Positions 59,904 through 61,986 of a DNA stretch of 61,986 nucleotides are shown one piece after another. Positions within the stretch are counted from its first letter, which is position 1. Each line of letters starts with the position of its first letter. The position numbers and the translations under genes are program-made. Source of the DNA: CAZGMJ01 sp964526785 (GTDB lineage Bacteria; Planctomycetota; Phycisphaerae; Sedimentisphaerales; Anaerobacaceae); the NCBI GenBank assembly GCA_964526785.1, contig CAZGMJ010000032.1:1-61986 (forward strand). The letters run 5' to 3'. A model generated the notes under the pieces. It was not told the origin of the DNA. It worked only from the letters and a program-made list of their open reading frames with translations, and did no database searches.

Positions 59904-61193
59904 GTGAGTATTGACCGACGCAATCTTATGAAATCCGCATCCATCGCCGCCGGGGCTTCGGTTATTCCCACGAGTATGCGCGCCCACGCTTGCTCCACCT
60001 CGAAAGTTGATTACGCCGTCTTGGACAGAGTGCTGGAAGAACCTGTTCTAAAGCGTGAACTCTTTCCTGATCCGGTGATCATTGAATCCGTGGAATTGCT
60101 CAGAGATAGGGATAACTTCATCTGCCGCGTGCGATCCAGGGACGGAGCGCAGGGGATATCCATCGGGCATCCGTTCATTTCAAAGCAGAGCTATCCCGTG
60201 TTCGCAGACAGGCTCATTCCGTTTTTCACGGGCAAAGATGCCCGGGATCTTGATCGATTGATCTACCTGATATCGGAAAGGAGTGTCAAAGTTCAGGGGG
60301 TGCCATTCTGCGTGCAGATTGCCACGTTGGAGTTCGCGATTCTCGATATGCTGGGCAATATCGCCAATAAGCCGGCCGGCCTTTTGATTGGTGAGATGCT
60401 GAATCCGAAGGTGTCTATCTACCTCGGTAATCACCTCGCAGACTTCCGCAACAAGGAACCGGAAATATCTTTGGCATTGATGGCGAAGGACGTGGAGAAG
60501 ACCCAGGCCAGGGCAATTAAACTCCGGGCGGGTCGCGGCGACAATCTGGCCTCGAACATCGACAATGCACCGGGACGTACAGAGAAGCTGATTCGTATGG
60601 CACGGGAGAAGTTCGGGGATGATATGGTGTTGATGATTGATGGCAACGGTTCCTATTCTGTGAAGGAAGCTATCCGCATCGGCAAGATTCTCCAGGAATA
60701 CAACTACTACTTCTACGAAGAACCGGTGCCTTGGGACTGGTACGAGGAGCAGAAGATCGTGGAAGAGGCGCTGACGATTCCGATGGCCGGCGGGGAAGAG
60801 GAATTCGGAATGCATGCGTTTCGCTATCTGATCGGAAACGAGGTCTTTCAAATCGTCCAGCCCGACCTGTTCTATTTTGGCGGCATGATCCGGACGATGA
60901 AGGTAGCGCGTATGGCTGCCGCCGCCGGACTACGGATTACACCGCACATATCCGGAGGAGGCTTGGGGTATGCCTACATGCTGCAGATGGTGTCCGTGTG
61001 CCCGGCTGCGGCTGCATATCATGAGTTCAAGATGTTCAATCACAGAGACGCCAACGGAACAAGGTTCCAGGTGGAAAGCAAGGCGGAGAAGTTCGAGAGC
61101 GTTGAGGGAGCAATTCGTGTCCCGTCCGGTTCCGGTATGGGTGTTGATATTGATCCGGATTACATAAGAAGACACATGGCCTTCACCGGATGA
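59904..61193 (+). CDS. Tat-exported enolase-superfamily (mandelate racemase type) sugar-acid dehydratase
   Basis: A 429-residue protein of the mandelate racemase/muconate lactonising enzyme family. The N-terminus (IDRRNLMKSASIAAGASVI) has the twin-arginine and hydrophobic pattern of a Tat signal. Metal ligands are Asp246 (MIDGNGSY), Glu272 (YEEPVP) and Glu298 (GGEEEF). The base motif is KLR (Lys206, Arg208) where many members have KxK. The His348-Asp321 dyad (TPHISGGG and QPDLFYFGG) marks the mandelate-racemase/acid-sugar-dehydratase subgroup. It would dehydrate an aldonic or uronic-derived acid. Export of such an enzyme is unusual. The start codon is GTG. It lies at the end of the lyase locus. 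Confidence 0.83.
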   Translation: MSIDRRNLMKSASIAAGASVIPTSMRAHACSTSKVDYAVLDRVLEEPVLKRELFPDPVIIESVELLRDRDNFICRVRSRDGAQGISIGHPFISKQSYPVFADRLIPFFTGKDARDLDRLIYLISERSVKVQGVPFCVQIATLEFAILDMLGNIANKPAGLLIGEMLNPKVSIYLGNHLADFRNKEPEISLALMAKDVEKTQARAIKLRAGRGDNLASNIDNAPGRTEKLIRMAREKFGDDMVLMIDGNGSYSVKEAIRIGKILQEYNYYFYEEPVPWDWYEEQKIVEEALTIPMAGGEEEFGMHAFRYLIGNEVFQIVQPDLFYFGGMIRTMKVARMAAAAGLRITPHISGGGLGYAYMLQMVSVCPAAAAYHEFKMFNHRDANGTRFQVESKAEKFESVEGAIRVPSGSGMGVDIDPDYIRRHMAFTG

Positions 61194-61607
61194 ACCACTC
61201 CCTGGCCAAACGCTGTAGATATCTGATTTGGGCCCGCCAGGCAAGTCTGCACAGTTGCTCGCCGAGCAAGTCCACAGCCCTTGACGCAGTTGGACATGAT
61301 AATGTGCTTTTGCCCAACCCGTGGCAGAGTTGTGTGAAAGCACGACAGTCTATACAGCGGGAACTGACACTATGAATTTTCACAGGAACCTCATGCCCAT
61401 AGACGTCTCCGTGCTGCCTGATCCCCCACAAGAGCGTCCCTTTGAATACCTTCTCACGTCCAAGTAGTAAAGGGCCTCCAGTTGTTCAGACCGGCAATCG
61501 GGCTTGTTACAAGGTGCCTGTACTGTGCGCGTCTGTGCTACGTATTGATATAGGAAGTTCGTCCCGTGGTGGGATACGCTTCGGCCCGGTTGGTTCAGAT
61601 GCCTGCT
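61194..61607. other. Intergenic region between convergent genes
   Basis: About 410 bp with short open frames only. I see no RNA gene or clear terminator. Confidence 0.45.
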
Positions 61608-61949
61608 TCAGTGTCCGGCGAGCGGCAGGAGTTTCGCAAAGATTACTGTGAATGCCAGGCCCGTCGAGCCGAGGGCGGCAGTGAGGATGGTCCACGTTTT
61701 AAGGGTCTCTGTTTCTGTCAGGACGCTCATTTTGGAGAAGATCCAGAAACCGCTGTTGTTCATCCAGTCGCCGACTAGCGAACCACTGCCGATGGCCATG
61801 GCGAGATACACGAGGTGACAGCCGAGCGATTCCGAGGTGAGTCCCATGGCGGCGAACATGGCGGCAGTGGTAATCATGGAGACGGTACCCGAGCCCTGGG
61901 CGAACTTGATGCAGACGGCGACGCCAAAGGCAATTACTACGGGGAGCAA
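61608..61949 (-). pseudogene. GntP-family gluconate/sugar-acid permease, C-terminal fragment
   Basis: The last 113 or so residues of a GntP-type permease. The motif VVIAFGVAVCIKFAQGSGTVSMITTAA and the final TM pair are recognisable. Family members are about 440 residues. An in-frame TAA lies two codons upstream of the open TTG at 61949, within the window, so the frame is broken there and not simply cut by the edge. The gene is either truncated by rearrangement or frameshifted beyond 61950; only 37 nt of upstream sequence are available. Transport of gluconate-type acids would fit the neighbouring dehydratase. Confidence 0.65.
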
Positions 61950-61986
61950 GGTTTATTGAACACTGTCATGTTGCTGCATAACGCAC

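Noticed and set aside
61190..61375. 61-codon plus-strand frame after the dehydratase gene
   Set aside because: It overlaps the dehydratase stop, has no Shine-Dalgarno sequence and shows no coding character.

Overview
The window reads as a chromosomal piece of a Planctomycetota bacterium, most likely class Phycisphaerae (inference, no marker gene present). The pointers are large secreted proteins ending in type I dockerin repeats, LamG and right-handed beta-helix modules, an nqr-type sodium pump, and a dense set of heparinase-like polysaccharide lyases. Genes are tightly packed on both strands and GC content looks moderate to high.

Left part (1-31 kb), housekeeping and transport. An MFS permease is followed by a minus-strand block of a MacA-like adaptor, MacB-like ABC ATPase and permease, a TolC-like lipoprotein and mtaB (tRNA methylthiotransferase). 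Next come a sodium:solute symporter with a large inserted domain and a plus-strand nqrBCDEF operon without nqrA, which ends in a translationally coupled 158-aa protein of unknown function. Then follow a flavin reductase-like protein, an RND pump with its adaptor, a four-PAS soluble histidine kinase, a DRE-TIM aldolase with 3-dehydroquinate synthase, and a DAHP synthase/chorismate mutase fusion.

Middle (26-37 kb), giant secreted proteases. One is a C10 (streptopain-type) cysteine peptidase carrying TIG, beta-helix, LamG and dockerin modules. The other is a very unusual thioredoxin-like/subtilisin/dockerin fusion with an internal 270-residue tandem duplication.

Boundary (37.1-39.2 kb). A tRNA-Arg(CCG) gene is joined 2 nt after its 3' end to a 5'-truncated, frameshifted dockerin/LamG-type gene. 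Further dockerin debris follows. This looks like an integration or deletion scar.

Right part (39.2-61.2 kb), a polysaccharide-degradation locus. It holds a beta-helix lyase-like protein, a clan GH-A hydrolase-like protein, four heparinase II/III-like proteins, an alpha/beta-hydrolase, a secreted four-repeat beta protein and a Tat-exported enolase-superfamily sugar-acid dehydratase. Inside the first operon sits an ExbB-ExbD proton-motor pair followed by a membrane-anchored protein. Its transmembrane helix has a TonB-like His, but its C-terminus resembles a beta-sandwich rather than a TonB domain. This is the best candidate for an undescribed system: a dedicated motor-driven module for uptake or handling of an acidic (uronate-containing) glycan. 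The window ends in a truncated GntP-type permease. No CRISPR array, transposase, integrase, rRNA, SusC/D pair, sulfatase or TonB-dependent receptor was seen.
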